This document shows positions 46,939-55,791 of a DNA stretch of 64,000 nt, in pieces. How positions within the stretch are numbered: the first letter of the stretch is position 1; each line of letters starts with the position of its first letter. The notes below the pieces were generated by a model. It was given only the letters and a program-made list of their open reading frames with translations. It had not been told where the DNA came from and did no database searches. This stretch comes from Flammeovirga sp. OC4. Lineage in GTDB: Bacteria; Bacteroidota; Bacteroidia; Cytophagales; Flammeovirgaceae. Position numbers and translations under genes: made by a program. The stretch covers positions 1-64,000 of the forward strand of contig NZ_JTAM01000030.1 of the NCBI RefSeq assembly GCF_000812565.1, in the 5' to 3' direction.

Positions 46939-47409
46939 ATGAATTCCAAAACAAAACAACTGATCCAAAAATATAGTAAAGCACCTCAATTATTAAGAGC
47001 AAAAGCATCTACATTTAATGAGGAAGAACTCCAATTTAAACCTTCTCCAAATAAATGGAGTATTAAAGAGATCATCATACATTTAGCTGACAGTGAAGTT
47101 AATGCTTTTCTTCGATACAGAACAATCATTGCTGAACCTACAAATGATACTTTTGTAGTAGACGAATGGAAGTGGTCGCAAGAACTAAAATACCAAAATC
47201 AGCCTTTAGATCATTACCTTAATCTTTTTGAATCACTTAGAAGTATCACAGTACATCAACTGCAACTTTGCGAAGAGTCCGACTGGGATAAATATGTAAT
47301 ACATAAGGATTTTGGGAAAATTACACTTAAAATGTGGCTTGAATTATATGTTGATCATTTTGAACAACACATGAACCAAATTGAAAGAACATCGAAAATT
47401 GAGTATTAA
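46939..47409 (+). CDS. DinB-like (DUF1572/YfiT-type) metal-binding protein
   Basis: 156 residues, cytosolic. The four-helix DinB fold is recognisable from FKPSPNKWSIKEIIIHLADSE near the N-terminus, the mid segment PLDHYLNLFESLR and LYVDHFEQHMNQIE at the C-terminus. The three His of the family metal site are His48 (IIHLAD), His137 and His141 by position in these motifs (numbers approximate). DinB-like proteins include thiol transferases and damage-induced proteins; the substrate here is unknown. It is convergent with the flavin reductase gene, 31 bases apart, and not obviously tied to polysaccharide use. Confidence 0.8.
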   Translation: MNSKTKQLIQKYSKAPQLLRAKASTFNEEELQFKPSPNKWSIKEIIIHLADSEVNAFLRYRTIIAEPTNDTFVVDEWKWSQELKYQNQPLDHYLNLFESLRSITVHQLQLCEESDWDKYVIHKDFGKITLKMWLELYVDHFEQHMNQIERTSKIEY

Positions 47410-47440
47410 TAATAATGAATTCATTCTATCATTCTCACAA

Positions 47441-48175
47441 TTATTTTGCTTCCTCATCAGGAGTAATTCCCAATCGTTGGTATACTTTTCCTCCTCGACC
47501 TAAATTCTCACCTATTCCAAAATAACCTGAACCATGACCGGTCATCACTGGGCGTAATTTATTGATATCCACAAACTTTTTATCTGCCTTGAATATTGCT
47601 GTATCTACCTTTACATCCATAATCTGACCTACAAAATGAGTGTGTTTTCCTAGGTTTGTAGTTCTGACTACTTTACATTCCAACACTACTGGAAATTCAT
47701 GGACGTAAGGCGCATTGACAAGTTCTGATTTCACGGGCGTTAGAGGTAAAACGTCAAACTTATTTACGTCTTTCCCTGAATAATGCCCTACCCAATCCAC
47801 ATATTCTATTAATTTTTCATTGGCAATATTTACGGTGAAAGCCTTATTTCTCATTACGTTATTATAAGTGTGCGTGGCAGGACGAAGCGAAACGCCAATA
47901 CTCATTGGATTAGAATTCACAATGCCAATCCATGATGCTGACATAATATTGGGTGTCCCCACACTATCATAAGAACCTATCACACCTACCGGCATTGGAA
48001 ATAAGAACGGTCTTTTACCTACGGATTTTTTAACGTGCAATGAATCCATTACGGCAACGGAATTCACTACAGAAGCTTCATTGACTTCTCCATTTGCTTC
48101 TTTTACATTATAACGGATTAATACAAAAATGAGTACTACTACAAGTACTATATTTAGAAGTTCACTTAGTTTCAT
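47441..48175 (-). CDS. Membrane-anchored flavin reductase-like protein
   Basis: 244 residues. An N-terminal membrane helix (LLNIVLVVVLIFVLIRYN) is followed by about 30 linker residues and a flavin-reductase split-barrel domain (about 55-230; RPFLFPMPVGVIGSYDSVG, NIMSASWIGIVNSNPMSIGVSLRP, VNIANEKLIEYVDW, HTHFVGQIMDV). The domain binds FMN noncovalently in homologues and reduces or transfers from flavin. Most homologues are cytosolic; an anchor that would place it outside the inner membrane is uncommon. Its ATG overlaps the TGA that ends the read-through extension of the upstream FMN-binding gene (ATGA), so the two appear translationally coupled. Together they may form an extracytoplasmic flavin electron-transfer pair. 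Confidence 0.8.
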   Translation of the reverse strand: MKLSELLNIVLVVVLIFVLIRYNVKEANGEVNEASVVNSVAVMDSLHVKKSVGKRPFLFPMPVGVIGSYDSVGTPNIMSASWIGIVNSNPMSIGVSLRPATHTYNNVMRNKAFTVNIANEKLIEYVDWVGHYSGKDVNKFDVLPLTPVKSELVNAPYVHEFPVVLECKVVRTTNLGKHTHFVGQIMDVKVDTAIFKADKKFVDINKLRPVMTGHGSGYFGIGENLGRGGKVYQRLGITPDEEAK

Positions 48176-48318
48176 AGAATATTATATTTTTTGTTATCTC
48201 TTGCTGAGCGTTTTTTACAATTGTCAAGTACAAATCCAGTTGGACAGATTTTGCACCATGGTTTAGAATAAAAGAAGGATAATCCGATAAATAAAAGGCC
48301 AAAACCAATCATCCACTA
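48172..48318 (-). other. In-frame continuation of the FMN-binding/4Fe-4S gene after an amber codon
   Basis: After TAG at 48316-48318 the same frame stays open for 47 codons: WMIGFGLLFIGLSFFYSKPW, then CKICPTGFVLDNC, to TGA at 48172-48174. The segment is a membrane helix plus a second cysteine motif, exactly what NosR/RnfH-like 4Fe-4S membrane proteins carry after the first CxxxCP motif. The TAG therefore looks like a nonsense mutation, a read-through point or a sequencing error inside one gene of about 419 codons. Confidence 0.75.
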
Positions 48319-49431
48319 TGATACCACCCTAAACGAAAAAGAGGGAAAGGGTTCAATGAAAGATAGTTCGGGGTATTCACCCAAGAAAATGCAACAAATC
48401 AATACTATAGTTGCCACTGTTTGTAAGGGGATTGAGCGAATTTTTAAGAAGTTCATATTCCTTTTTTGGAAAGGAGATATTTTTCCAGCTAGCTCCTGAG
48501 CGGCTCCAAAAGGACACATATAATGACAATAGAACTGTTTTTTGGTGGTGATGGGTAATAAGACAGATAGGCCTAACAAAACTACTGACACCAAATTTGA
48601 ATCAAGAGATATACCATTTACAATCCATCCATGTAAAAACGAAATGGAGATCATTTTCTGATAAGCAAATCCCATCACAATCACCACCATAATCAACATA
48701 GTGGTTCTATAATTTTTCATAGGACGATAGAAGCAAACCAACAAGCCAAAAAGCAGGGTGGCTGAAGTCAATACCCATTGCAAAATTAAGGTCCATGGAT
48801 AATGCTTCTCTTCCAATTCCTTGCCTGTTACTTCAGACATCGTCACTTGAATCGTTTCAATGATTGCCTCACTTGTTTCGGTGGCAGAGGTAATCGCATC
48901 TACTTTATTATAAAGTGCTCGATCGAAAGTCATTCCATTCCACTTTTCTAGAAGTTTATCATCCAAAATAAATTCGATATACTCTCCTGATTCATTGTGC
49001 TGCAGCATCTGCATTCCCTGTATGGTCGAATCGTTATCAAAACCAATCAGCACGGGTACTTCTCCTGCAAAGCCTCTGACATGACTTGCAAAATCGTGCG
49101 TGGAAATGGCGTATCCTATAATGTCTTTATATTGGTTGTAAACCGTATATTTTTTTTGGTCATCTACCGTAAAGTACTTGGCTTTTTTGAAGATTTCCTC
49201 CAAGTGACTCTGGGTCACGACAATCTTTTTAGTGTAACCCTCTTGTTGTAAAAAAGGCAATTTCCAACCTCCTGAAATGCCCACTGCCACTACTAAAAGA
49301 GAGATCAAAACCACCCTATACAAGTTATACGCTTGAAGTGAGTTTAGTCCTTTTTGAGGTTCCTTTTTCTTCGATTTCTTGACAGGGCGTTTCGGTGGTA
49401 TCCGTTTTTTTTGTTTTTCCTTTGTTGTCAT
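48316..49431 (-). CDS. Membrane FMN-binding and 4Fe-4S protein (NosR-like), truncated by amber stop
   Basis: 371 residues to the TAG. A Lys-rich cytosolic start is followed by one membrane helix (about 38-56) and a periplasmic FMN-binding domain (about 60-205). The flavinylation motif DAITSAT puts FMN on Thr184 in homologues. Four or so membrane helices follow, then YCHYMCPFGAAQELAG (Cys302, Cys306), a half 4Fe-4S motif. The partner motif CKICPTG lies beyond the in-frame stop, in the extension at 48172-48315. The family passes electrons across the inner membrane to covalent FMN outside. It lies 13 bases after a sulfatase gene and couples to the flavin reductase downstream, so all are probably one operon. 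The role in a sulfatase operon is not known. Confidence 0.85.
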   Translation of the reverse strand: MTTKEKQKKRIPPKRPVKKSKKKEPQKGLNSLQAYNLYRVVLISLLVVAVGISGGWKLPFLQQEGYTKKIVVTQSHLEEIFKKAKYFTVDDQKKYTVYNQYKDIIGYAISTHDFASHVRGFAGEVPVLIGFDNDSTIQGMQMLQHNESGEYIEFILDDKLLEKWNGMTFDRALYNKVDAITSATETSEAIIETIQVTMSEVTGKELEEKHYPWTLILQWVLTSATLLFGLLVCFYRPMKNYRTTMLIMVVIVMGFAYQKMISISFLHGWIVNGISLDSNLVSVVLLGLSVLLPITTKKQFYCHYMCPFGAAQELAGKISPFQKRNMNFLKIRSIPLQTVATIVLICCIFLGEYPELSFIEPFPSFSFRVVS

Positions 49432-49444
49432 TTGTTTATGATAA

Positions 49445-50818
49445 TTATTTAGTCTTCTCTCCTTTGAGATAAGATGTTGGTAAGGTATTATTCCAAGCTT
49501 CTACCTTTTCAATTAGGTCTTTTAAAACTTCAGGATTATCCTGAGCTACATCGGTAGTTTCACCTGCATCTTGAGTTAGATTGAACAATACATACTTCTT
49601 TTGCTTTTTGAGATAATGTGCTTTCCAATTCTGGTTTAAAATAGAAACTGCACCATTAGGAGAATTCGTCTTCCAATATAAGTAACGTTTTGGTGTATAT
49701 TCTTTTCCGAACCATATTTCAGATACGTCTTTTCCTTCATATTGACTTACGTCAAATGACGTATTTGTTATCGTACACAAGGTAGGGAGCCAATCCAAAC
49801 CTGATAACACTGAAGTAGTATTGACGTGCCCTTCAGGCACATGATTTGGGTATTTTACGATAAATGGTATTCTCACTCCACCTTCAAATTGTTCATGCTT
49901 TCCTCCTCTAAGTCCTCCGGCCCATCCTAACATATTCGCGACCACATTGGGATCCTTTTTCTTATTCATTTTTACAGGTGCCGGTCCTTGATCACTTGAG
50001 AAAACGATAATTGTATTTTGGGTTAACCCTAAATCATCTAACTTTTTTAATAATCGCCCAACGGCTAAATCTAAAGACCATACATCGCCTAAATAATTTC
50101 TAAAAGACTGATTAACGTCTCCTCCTAGCTCCTGCGCTTTTTTAAGTTTCTTTTGATAGTATTTATCGAATTGAGAAGCATCAACATTTACCTCTTTAAA
50201 TTCCTCTGAAAATCGTTCATGGGGATCCACTGCAAAATGAGAAATATGCCCCCAAATATTAAGGTAAAAAGGTTGATCAGATTGACTCCTTTCCTCTAAG
50301 AATAATTCAGCTTCTGCAAAAATATCATCATCTCTCCCAGCTGTTTTCTCTTCGGCATTTCCCATCACTTTAATAAAGTCCATACCGTAAGTTCCATGAG
50401 GAGGGTTTTCATCTCCACTGATATGCCACTTACCAATATGCCCCACGAAATAACCATTATTATGCAATAGTTCAGTGATAGTTGTTCTACCTGAAAAACC
50501 ATGAAAAGGCATAAATTTTTGGTACGATGCAGGGTGTCTACTGGTCAAAAAACCTGTACGACTAGGGCTACAAGTCACACCTGTAGCGTACATACGCGTA
50601 AAACGTGTGCCTTCTTCAGCCAACTTGTCAATGTTAGGCGTTTTGATGTAAGGATGACCATAACAGCCTAAATCGCCATAACCCAAATCGTCTGCAAAAA
50701 TAAAGATGATATTGGGCTGTTTTTTTCTTTTCTTTTCACCTTCAGATGCATTGCTTATAAGGGTAGTGTAGAAAAATAGAGAAAGGATTAATGAGAGTAT
50801 TTTGTAGCATTTATTCAT
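49445..50818 (-). CDS. S1-family sulfatase
   Basis: 457 residues from the ATG at 50818 (the frame opens at a TTG at 50833). Signal segment ILSLILSLFFYTTLISNAS. The formylglycine signature is CSPSRTGFLTS (Cys83); metal motifs are FADDLGYGD and the later FSSDQGP. The order of conserved blocks (GCYGHPYIKTPNID, HIGKWHIS, LGDVWSLDLAVGRLL, GLRGGKHEQFEGGVRIPF) is that of arylsulfatase-A-like S1 enzymes. It should desulfate oligosaccharides in the periplasm. It is the third sulfatase in a row on this strand, though separated from the previous one by 376 bases of palindromic repeats; the FMN-binding gene follows after 13 bases. Confidence 0.93.
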   Translation of the reverse strand: MNKCYKILSLILSLFFYTTLISNASEGEKKRKKQPNIIFIFADDLGYGDLGCYGHPYIKTPNIDKLAEEGTRFTRMYATGVTCSPSRTGFLTSRHPASYQKFMPFHGFSGRTTITELLHNNGYFVGHIGKWHISGDENPPHGTYGMDFIKVMGNAEEKTAGRDDDIFAEAELFLEERSQSDQPFYLNIWGHISHFAVDPHERFSEEFKEVNVDASQFDKYYQKKLKKAQELGGDVNQSFRNYLGDVWSLDLAVGRLLKKLDDLGLTQNTIIVFSSDQGPAPVKMNKKKDPNVVANMLGWAGGLRGGKHEQFEGGVRIPFIVKYPNHVPEGHVNTTSVLSGLDWLPTLCTITNTSFDVSQYEGKDVSEIWFGKEYTPKRYLYWKTNSPNGAVSILNQNWKAHYLKKQKKYVLFNLTQDAGETTDVAQDNPEVLKDLIEKVEAWNNTLPTSYLKGEKTK

Positions 50819-51194
50819 TTCATTAATGGTCAAATTGAGCTAGGAAGAGAGTTTTTAATAGGGAACGCATGGACGTTGCAATACAACGTCTCTACTGTTT
50901 CTCACAATTTTAATTACAAGAAAAATTTATTGATACCGTTCACTAGGATATTGTATTACAACGTCCTTACGAACCACTATATGTTTATTTAATGAAGAAT
51001 TAAAAGTGAAGAAAAAAATGGTTCTTGTTGTGGTTCGGTGGACGTTGCAATGCAACGTCCCTACAACCGTATTCATCATAAAGGGTATTCTAGCAAAAAA
51101 ATGAAAGTGGACTGTAGGAACGTCCTAACGCACCACCCAAAACAAACACTTTAAGGACCATAACACAGACCATCTTTTCTTCATTCAAAAAGTC
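50819..51194. repeat. Cluster of P2 palindromes in alternating orientation
   Basis: 376 bases between two sulfatase genes with no gene. P2 units lie at 50871-50890 (reverse), 50946-50966 (forward), 51040-51060 (reverse, perfect arms) and a truncated unit at about 51114-51137 (forward). Orientation is judged from the flank CGAACCAC. This alternating arrangement resembles the BIME clusters of REP elements. Confidence 0.75.
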
Positions 51195-52586
51195 TTATTT
51201 GCTTTTTTCTACAGGCTTATGAATTTCTTTTTTCCAAGCTCTTAGTAATTTTCCGTATTTGGCTACAAGTTCAGGGTGTTGTTCAGCCACATCAGTCGTT
51301 TCACCTTGATCTGCCTCAAGATCATATAATTTTACTTTATTCAAGTGAAGGTGTGCTTTCCATTTACCATCTCGTACCACTTGCCAGTTCGGTTTATCAC
51401 TCCAGAAATGCAATTTTTCTCTTTGCTGAGGAGTACCCAAAATTGCTTTACTTACATCTACACCATCCATTTGCATTGAAGAAGGCACCTCTACTCCTGC
51501 CAATGCTGCGACAGTAGGTAAAAAATCCACTCCTGCAATTAATGTTTCTTCGTCTCTTGTACCAGCTTTAATTTTGTTTGGCCACTTTACAATCCATGGA
51601 GCTCTGATTCCTCCTTCATACATACTTCCTTTTCTCTGTCTGAAAGGACCGGCTGAACCTACAGAATTTGCCAAATTTGGTTTCTTGGCATAACGCTCTT
51701 TCAACTTTTTTGTATTGTTTAAAATTGGACCAGGACCGTTATCACTAGAGAAGATAATGATCGTATTTTCATCCAACCCCATCTCTTCAATAGCTTTCAA
51801 TAAACGACCAATTTCATCATCCAAATTAGAAACATCAGCACAATAGGCTTGCATTGCCTTATTGATATCATTCGTCTCTGCAACAAACTTTAAAAAGTCC
51901 CTTTGGTACTCACTTTCAAAGTCATTGATATCAACTTTCAAATCTTTGAATCGAGCCAAATACTTTGGAAGAGGATCAATGTAAGAGTGCGTAGGGTATA
52001 ACCATAAGTTGATGAAAAAGGGCTTGTTTTTATTTTCCTTTGCAAAGTCAATGGCCATATCCACATAGTGTGTAGTTGTATGCTCTCTGTAGTGAGGTTT
52101 CTTTTTGTCTTTTGATGTAAAACCAGGTCCTGTACTCTGCGTTGTAAAACTCAAATCAATACCATATTCTGATGGAGGAGGTGCATTTTCACCTCTTTTA
52201 TTGTCGCCGATATGCCACTTTCCAATGTGTGCTGTTTTATATCCTGCCTCACTCATTACGCTAGTGACTGACGGTTTTTCAACATCAATCACAAAACTGC
52301 TCAAAAACTCTCTTGAAGGAAAAAGGCTTGTCATCAAAGCGGCCCTTGCCGGCATACACCAAGATCCTGACATGTACCCTTGTGTAAACACTTTACCCTG
52401 GTCTGCCAACTGATCTAAATGTGGTGTTTTAGTGTATGGGTGTCCATATACAGGCAAATCACCATACCCCAAATCATCAGCCAAAATAAATATAATATTA
52501 GGTCTATCTTGAGCGATAGTAGTTGTACTCATCCCTAAAAAGGAAAGGAATACAATCAATTTAAATGTTATTGCTTTATAGTTCAT
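51195..52586 (-). CDS. S1-family sulfatase
   Basis: 463 residues with signal peptide (to about residue 26, TTTIAQ). The formylglycine signature is CMPARAALMTS (Cys77), with Ala before the Arg and Met after the Cys, so different from the neighbours. Metal motifs are LADDLGYGD and FSSDNGPGP. Other blocks: AHIGKWHIGDN, MQAYCADVSNLDDEIGRLL, RKGSMYEGGIRAPW, VDFLPTVAALAG, LYDLEADQGETTDVAE. The start is one base after the stop of the upstream sulfatase (52588), so the two are cotranscribed and probably coupled in translation. Similar in length and layout to the 49445 sulfatase, suggesting duplication and divergence. Substrate position (which sulfate is removed) is not readable from these motifs. Confidence 0.93.
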   Translation of the reverse strand: MNYKAITFKLIVFLSFLGMSTTTIAQDRPNIIFILADDLGYGDLPVYGHPYTKTPHLDQLADQGKVFTQGYMSGSWCMPARAALMTSLFPSREFLSSFVIDVEKPSVTSVMSEAGYKTAHIGKWHIGDNKRGENAPPPSEYGIDLSFTTQSTGPGFTSKDKKKPHYREHTTTHYVDMAIDFAKENKNKPFFINLWLYPTHSYIDPLPKYLARFKDLKVDINDFESEYQRDFLKFVAETNDINKAMQAYCADVSNLDDEIGRLLKAIEEMGLDENTIIIFSSDNGPGPILNNTKKLKERYAKKPNLANSVGSAGPFRQRKGSMYEGGIRAPWIVKWPNKIKAGTRDEETLIAGVDFLPTVAALAGVEVPSSMQMDGVDVSKAILGTPQQREKLHFWSDKPNWQVVRDGKWKAHLHLNKVKLYDLEADQGETTDVAEQHPELVAKYGKLLRAWKKEIHKPVEKSK

Positions 52587-52587
52587 T

Positions 52588-54084
52588 TTATTTCATTTTT
52601 GCGTCAATTACAGAAGCTTCTTCCACTTTCAGATGAAAAATTTCTCTCATCTCCTTCAACACCTCAGCATATTCTGGATCATTGACTTTATTTTTATATT
52701 CTTTCGGATCTACCTCATAATCATACAATTCCGATTGCGTAGGATCATCTCCCCACTGTGTATATCTATAGCGGTCTGTTCTTACAGATGTACCCAACAA
52801 TTCCCCTCTTTTTGCATACGTCAATGCTGGTTTTTGAAAAGCTTTATTCTTAGGGTTATCAAGCAATGGCACCAAGCTTGTTCCTTTTACAGTACTTGGG
52901 TTTTCCAAACCAATCAACTCTGTAATTGTAGGGTAAACATCCATCAATTCCACTGTGGTCATGACCTCCATTCCGTTGTTTTTATTATCCGGTATTCTGA
53001 TGATCAAAGGAGATTTTGCACTTTCCTCATAAAGGGATACTTTGCCATATAAAAAGTGGTTGCCCATATGGTAGCCATGATCACTGAAGAAAACGATAAT
53101 GGTATTTTCCCAAAGCCCTTTTTCTTTTAATGTAGTGACTAACTGACCTAAAATATCATCAATATAAGAAATACAGGCATAATACCCTTGCATATAACGC
53201 TTTCTTGCATCCATAGATCCCAATCCAAAATAGATATCTTCAAATGCTTCATACCTCTTCCAATTCGCAATCAAAGGTTTTGTATTCCAGTCATCCATAG
53301 GTACTTTCTCCGGTTGAATTTCATCCAAAGGATATAAATCAAAAAAGCGTTGTGGTGCAGTATATTGTACATGTGGTTTATGAAATCCATAGGCGATAAA
53401 GAAAGGTTGATCTCCATACGTTTGTTGATCCATCCATTGATTAAAAGCCTCTAGGTTCAAATCATCTTCCAAGGGTATACCATCTTTGATGGGCAATGGC
53501 AAAGCATGTTTTCCTTGTCTGTCATCATCACTGTATTGCTTTTTTAATACTTCCCAAGCTTTTTCCTTCTCAGGAGAATCGATTGGTCCGTATTCTTTTT
53601 CAAATTTATCTTTAAGGTGAAGTACTAAATCGTTTTCCTTCATCTTTTTTGTTCTTTTGGCATCCCAAGTAAAATCTTCCGCTCCAGGATGATAAACCTT
53701 TCCGGCATTCGCAACCCAATACCCGTTGTCTTGAAATACCTTACCAATACTTACAGCATCCGGACGTGTATCTGTAACGTGAGGACCATTAGTGAAAATC
53801 TTGGTTTGTGCCGGATACATACTTGTCAGAAACGATGCTCTTGATGGTCCACAAACAGGGTACTGACAATACGCCTGTCGAAACAAAATACCTTGTTCTT
53901 TTAATGACTCAATGTTAGGTGCTTTAACATTATCATATCCAAAAGAAGGCAAATGCATGTTCAAGTCGTCCACTGAGATAAATAATACATTAGGTCTTAT
54001 CGATTTCTTTGGTTTTTTCTTGTCATCTGCTGTAGTACCTAAACTAAAGCAAAGTGCGAGTATAAGTAATATATAAGTCTTCAT
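52588..54084 (-). CDS. S1-family sulfatase, iduronate-2-sulfatase-like
   Basis: 498 residues, signal peptide to about residue 19 (SLGTTA). The signature is CGPSRASFLTS (Cys78); metal motifs are SVDDLNMHL and FSDHGYHMGNH. The blocks SVDDLN, YCQYPVCGPSR, GKVYHPG, PFFIAYGFHKPH and GYYACISYIDDILGQLV are those of iduronate-2-sulfatase-like S1 enzymes (in algal loci often called S1_7, a group with varied substrates). The resemblance does not prove iduronate as substrate. It opens the minus-strand series of three sulfatases, FMN-binding protein and flavin reductase. Its upstream region carries the motif TTAA-N6-ATTAAT (54154-54172 on the plus strand), shared with the 57309 sulfatase. Confidence 0.92.
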   Translation of the reverse strand: MKTYILLILALCFSLGTTADDKKKPKKSIRPNVLFISVDDLNMHLPSFGYDNVKAPNIESLKEQGILFRQAYCQYPVCGPSRASFLTSMYPAQTKIFTNGPHVTDTRPDAVSIGKVFQDNGYWVANAGKVYHPGAEDFTWDAKRTKKMKENDLVLHLKDKFEKEYGPIDSPEKEKAWEVLKKQYSDDDRQGKHALPLPIKDGIPLEDDLNLEAFNQWMDQQTYGDQPFFIAYGFHKPHVQYTAPQRFFDLYPLDEIQPEKVPMDDWNTKPLIANWKRYEAFEDIYFGLGSMDARKRYMQGYYACISYIDDILGQLVTTLKEKGLWENTIIVFFSDHGYHMGNHFLYGKVSLYEESAKSPLIIRIPDNKNNGMEVMTTVELMDVYPTITELIGLENPSTVKGTSLVPLLDNPKNKAFQKPALTYAKRGELLGTSVRTDRYRYTQWGDDPTQSELYDYEVDPKEYKNKVNDPEYAEVLKEMREIFHLKVEEASVIDAKMK

Positions 54085-54372
54085 ACATAATTGTGTTTTA
54101 ATTCATCTCCTCATGGATGTATCACAATATTAAGTTCGGGGGCTAATAATTATATTAATATCTTCTTAATAAAGGCTTAAATAGAGATTTTTCAGATATT
54201 CTTGAGAAAAAATATTCTTACATTAAAGTATTTCATGAAGTAGCACTATGATTTTTTTTCAATGCAATGCCAAGGTGAAACTATGCAAGAATAAAAGCAA
54301 TAGTCTGATTTCATTATATCAAAAAATACGTCTACAAAGATGAATAATTACACCCAAACCGTTGATTAACGC
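54085..54372 (-). promoter_or_regulatory. Promoter region of the triple-sulfatase operon
   Basis: No gene. A TTAA-N6-ATTAAT element on the minus strand at 54154-54172 lies 70 bases before the ATG. The same 16-base pattern precedes the 57309 sulfatase at 57234-57249 with similar distance (59 bases). A regulator site common to both is suggested, not shown. Confidence 0.4.
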
Positions 54373-54411
54373 ATAAAAAAACACAGTTCCTACTAAGTAA
54401 GAACTGTGTTT
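54373..54411 (-). terminator. Terminator of the GH99-like/propeller operon
   Basis: Perfect 11-bp stem AAACACAGTTC (54379-54389) with its complement (54401-54411), followed on the minus strand by a T run. It lies 120 bases past the propeller stop and insulates the sulfatase operon downstream. Confidence 0.8.
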
Positions 54412-54531
54412 GAAATTTCTGTTGAAAAGTAAGTAGTCACTGATTACTAATGTGAATGTAAAAAGCTATGATATAGAAAAGGAATGATACTTCTCTATAA
54501 ATTTATAGTAGGGTCACACAACAATTACAAA

Positions 54532-55731
54532 TTAATTCATCATCAATTTTTTCTTTATTATCCCCTCTTTTACCTTCAGAGAAATCATATAAATTCCTTT
54601 AGATAAAGAGGTTTTATTTAATGTTACTTTGGATTGATTCATATCAGTATAGGTTCGAATCAGTTTTCCCTCAAGATTAAAAATGAAGATCTGATCAATG
54701 ACACCCCCAATATATTCGATATTTACGACACCTTGAGAAGGGTTAGGGTAAAATTGCAGTCTTTTCTGAAATTCGGCTTGAAGTGATGTGACATTTTCAT
54801 CTTTATCTTCGTCCTTATTTTCATCGTCATCGTCTTTGATTTCTACAATTTTTAATACAGGAATAATAAACATGGGATGGTTTGTACCTTCTCGAACAAT
54901 ATGAATGGTTTTGCCATCCAGATTATAACAAACTGCCTCCGTTCTACCTGTGCTTGGTCGTACTATTCTTCGGGGTACTCTCGAAAAAGCATCACTCCAT
55001 GTTTCCCCTTCATATCTTGTATACTCTATTAGATCTTCTACACTAATTATGATCGCCCGATGATTATCATCAGAAATGTCCATTCCTGTAGCGGCATCAA
55101 TGTCTGCCCTACCTATTTCAACAGGTTCGTGTACTGTTGAAGTGGGAGTAAGAGAAAGTGGCATTGAAAAAATCGTTGTATTCTTAGCACTTCCTCGCTT
55201 TGTGATTACAAAAATTTGATCATTATCTAAATCTACTGCAAGGGATTCGTGATTATATGATTGTGATCCACCTTGATAGGCATATTTGATTTCATAAATT
55301 ATATCATGATTCCATTCTTTGGTAGAAAGGTCTATTTCTGGTTCTTCTATTAATACCAATTGATACTGTGTCCTTTTTGTGTTATTATCACCAAAAGCAC
55401 CAATCATTAAATAGTATTTCCCATCTTTTTCAAAAGAAACAATGTCTTCCCAATCTTTGTTATTTACTCCATTGATTGATCCGTAAGTCACCAAATTTCC
55501 TAAGGTATCTAACAAATAAATCATGGGGTCATCTCCAGAATCATTGTGCACCCAAAAATGACCAGGATAACGTCTCGATGGACAGATGCCACTCATTTCC
55601 TGCAAAAGAGTTGCTTCATAAACCGGCGTTTCTATAATGTTGGAATCATATTCAATACTATAATTAGGATATTGAGCAAAAAGTGATATTGAACTCAATA
55701 ACAGTAGTTTTAATAATAAAATCTTGTACAT
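54532..55731 (-). CDS. T9SS-exported beta-propeller protein
   Basis: 399 residues. Signal peptide to about residue 19 (SLFAQ). A propeller-like body of about 280 residues (EMSGICPSRRYPGHFWVHNDSGD, NKDWEDIVSFEKDGKYYLMIGAFGDNN, NHESLAVDLDNDQIFVITKRG, AATGMDISDDNHRAII) resembles the SdiA/phytase-like or PQQ-type propellers annotated in Bacteroidota. A strikingly acidic linker (DDDDENKDEDKDEN, possibly Ca-binding) leads to a T9SS sorting domain (LQFYPNPSQGVVNIEY to IIKKKLMMN). No enzyme activity can be assigned. It follows the GH99-like gene by 60 bases on the same strand and ends at a terminator, so the two form a small operon. Confidence 0.75.
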   Translation of the reverse strand: MYKILLLKLLLLSSISLFAQYPNYSIEYDSNIIETPVYEATLLQEMSGICPSRRYPGHFWVHNDSGDDPMIYLLDTLGNLVTYGSINGVNNKDWEDIVSFEKDGKYYLMIGAFGDNNTKRTQYQLVLIEEPEIDLSTKEWNHDIIYEIKYAYQGGSQSYNHESLAVDLDNDQIFVITKRGSAKNTTIFSMPLSLTPTSTVHEPVEIGRADIDAATGMDISDDNHRAIIISVEDLIEYTRYEGETWSDAFSRVPRRIVRPSTGRTEAVCYNLDGKTIHIVREGTNHPMFIIPVLKIVEIKDDDDENKDEDKDENVTSLQAEFQKRLQFYPNPSQGVVNIEYIGGVIDQIFIFNLEGKLIRTYTDMNQSKVTLNKTSLSKGIYMISLKVKEGIIKKKLMMN

Positions 55732-55791
55732 AGAATAGTCTGATATGGTCGCTTTGATGTTCGTATTTTTAATTCTAAAAAACCTTATGCT

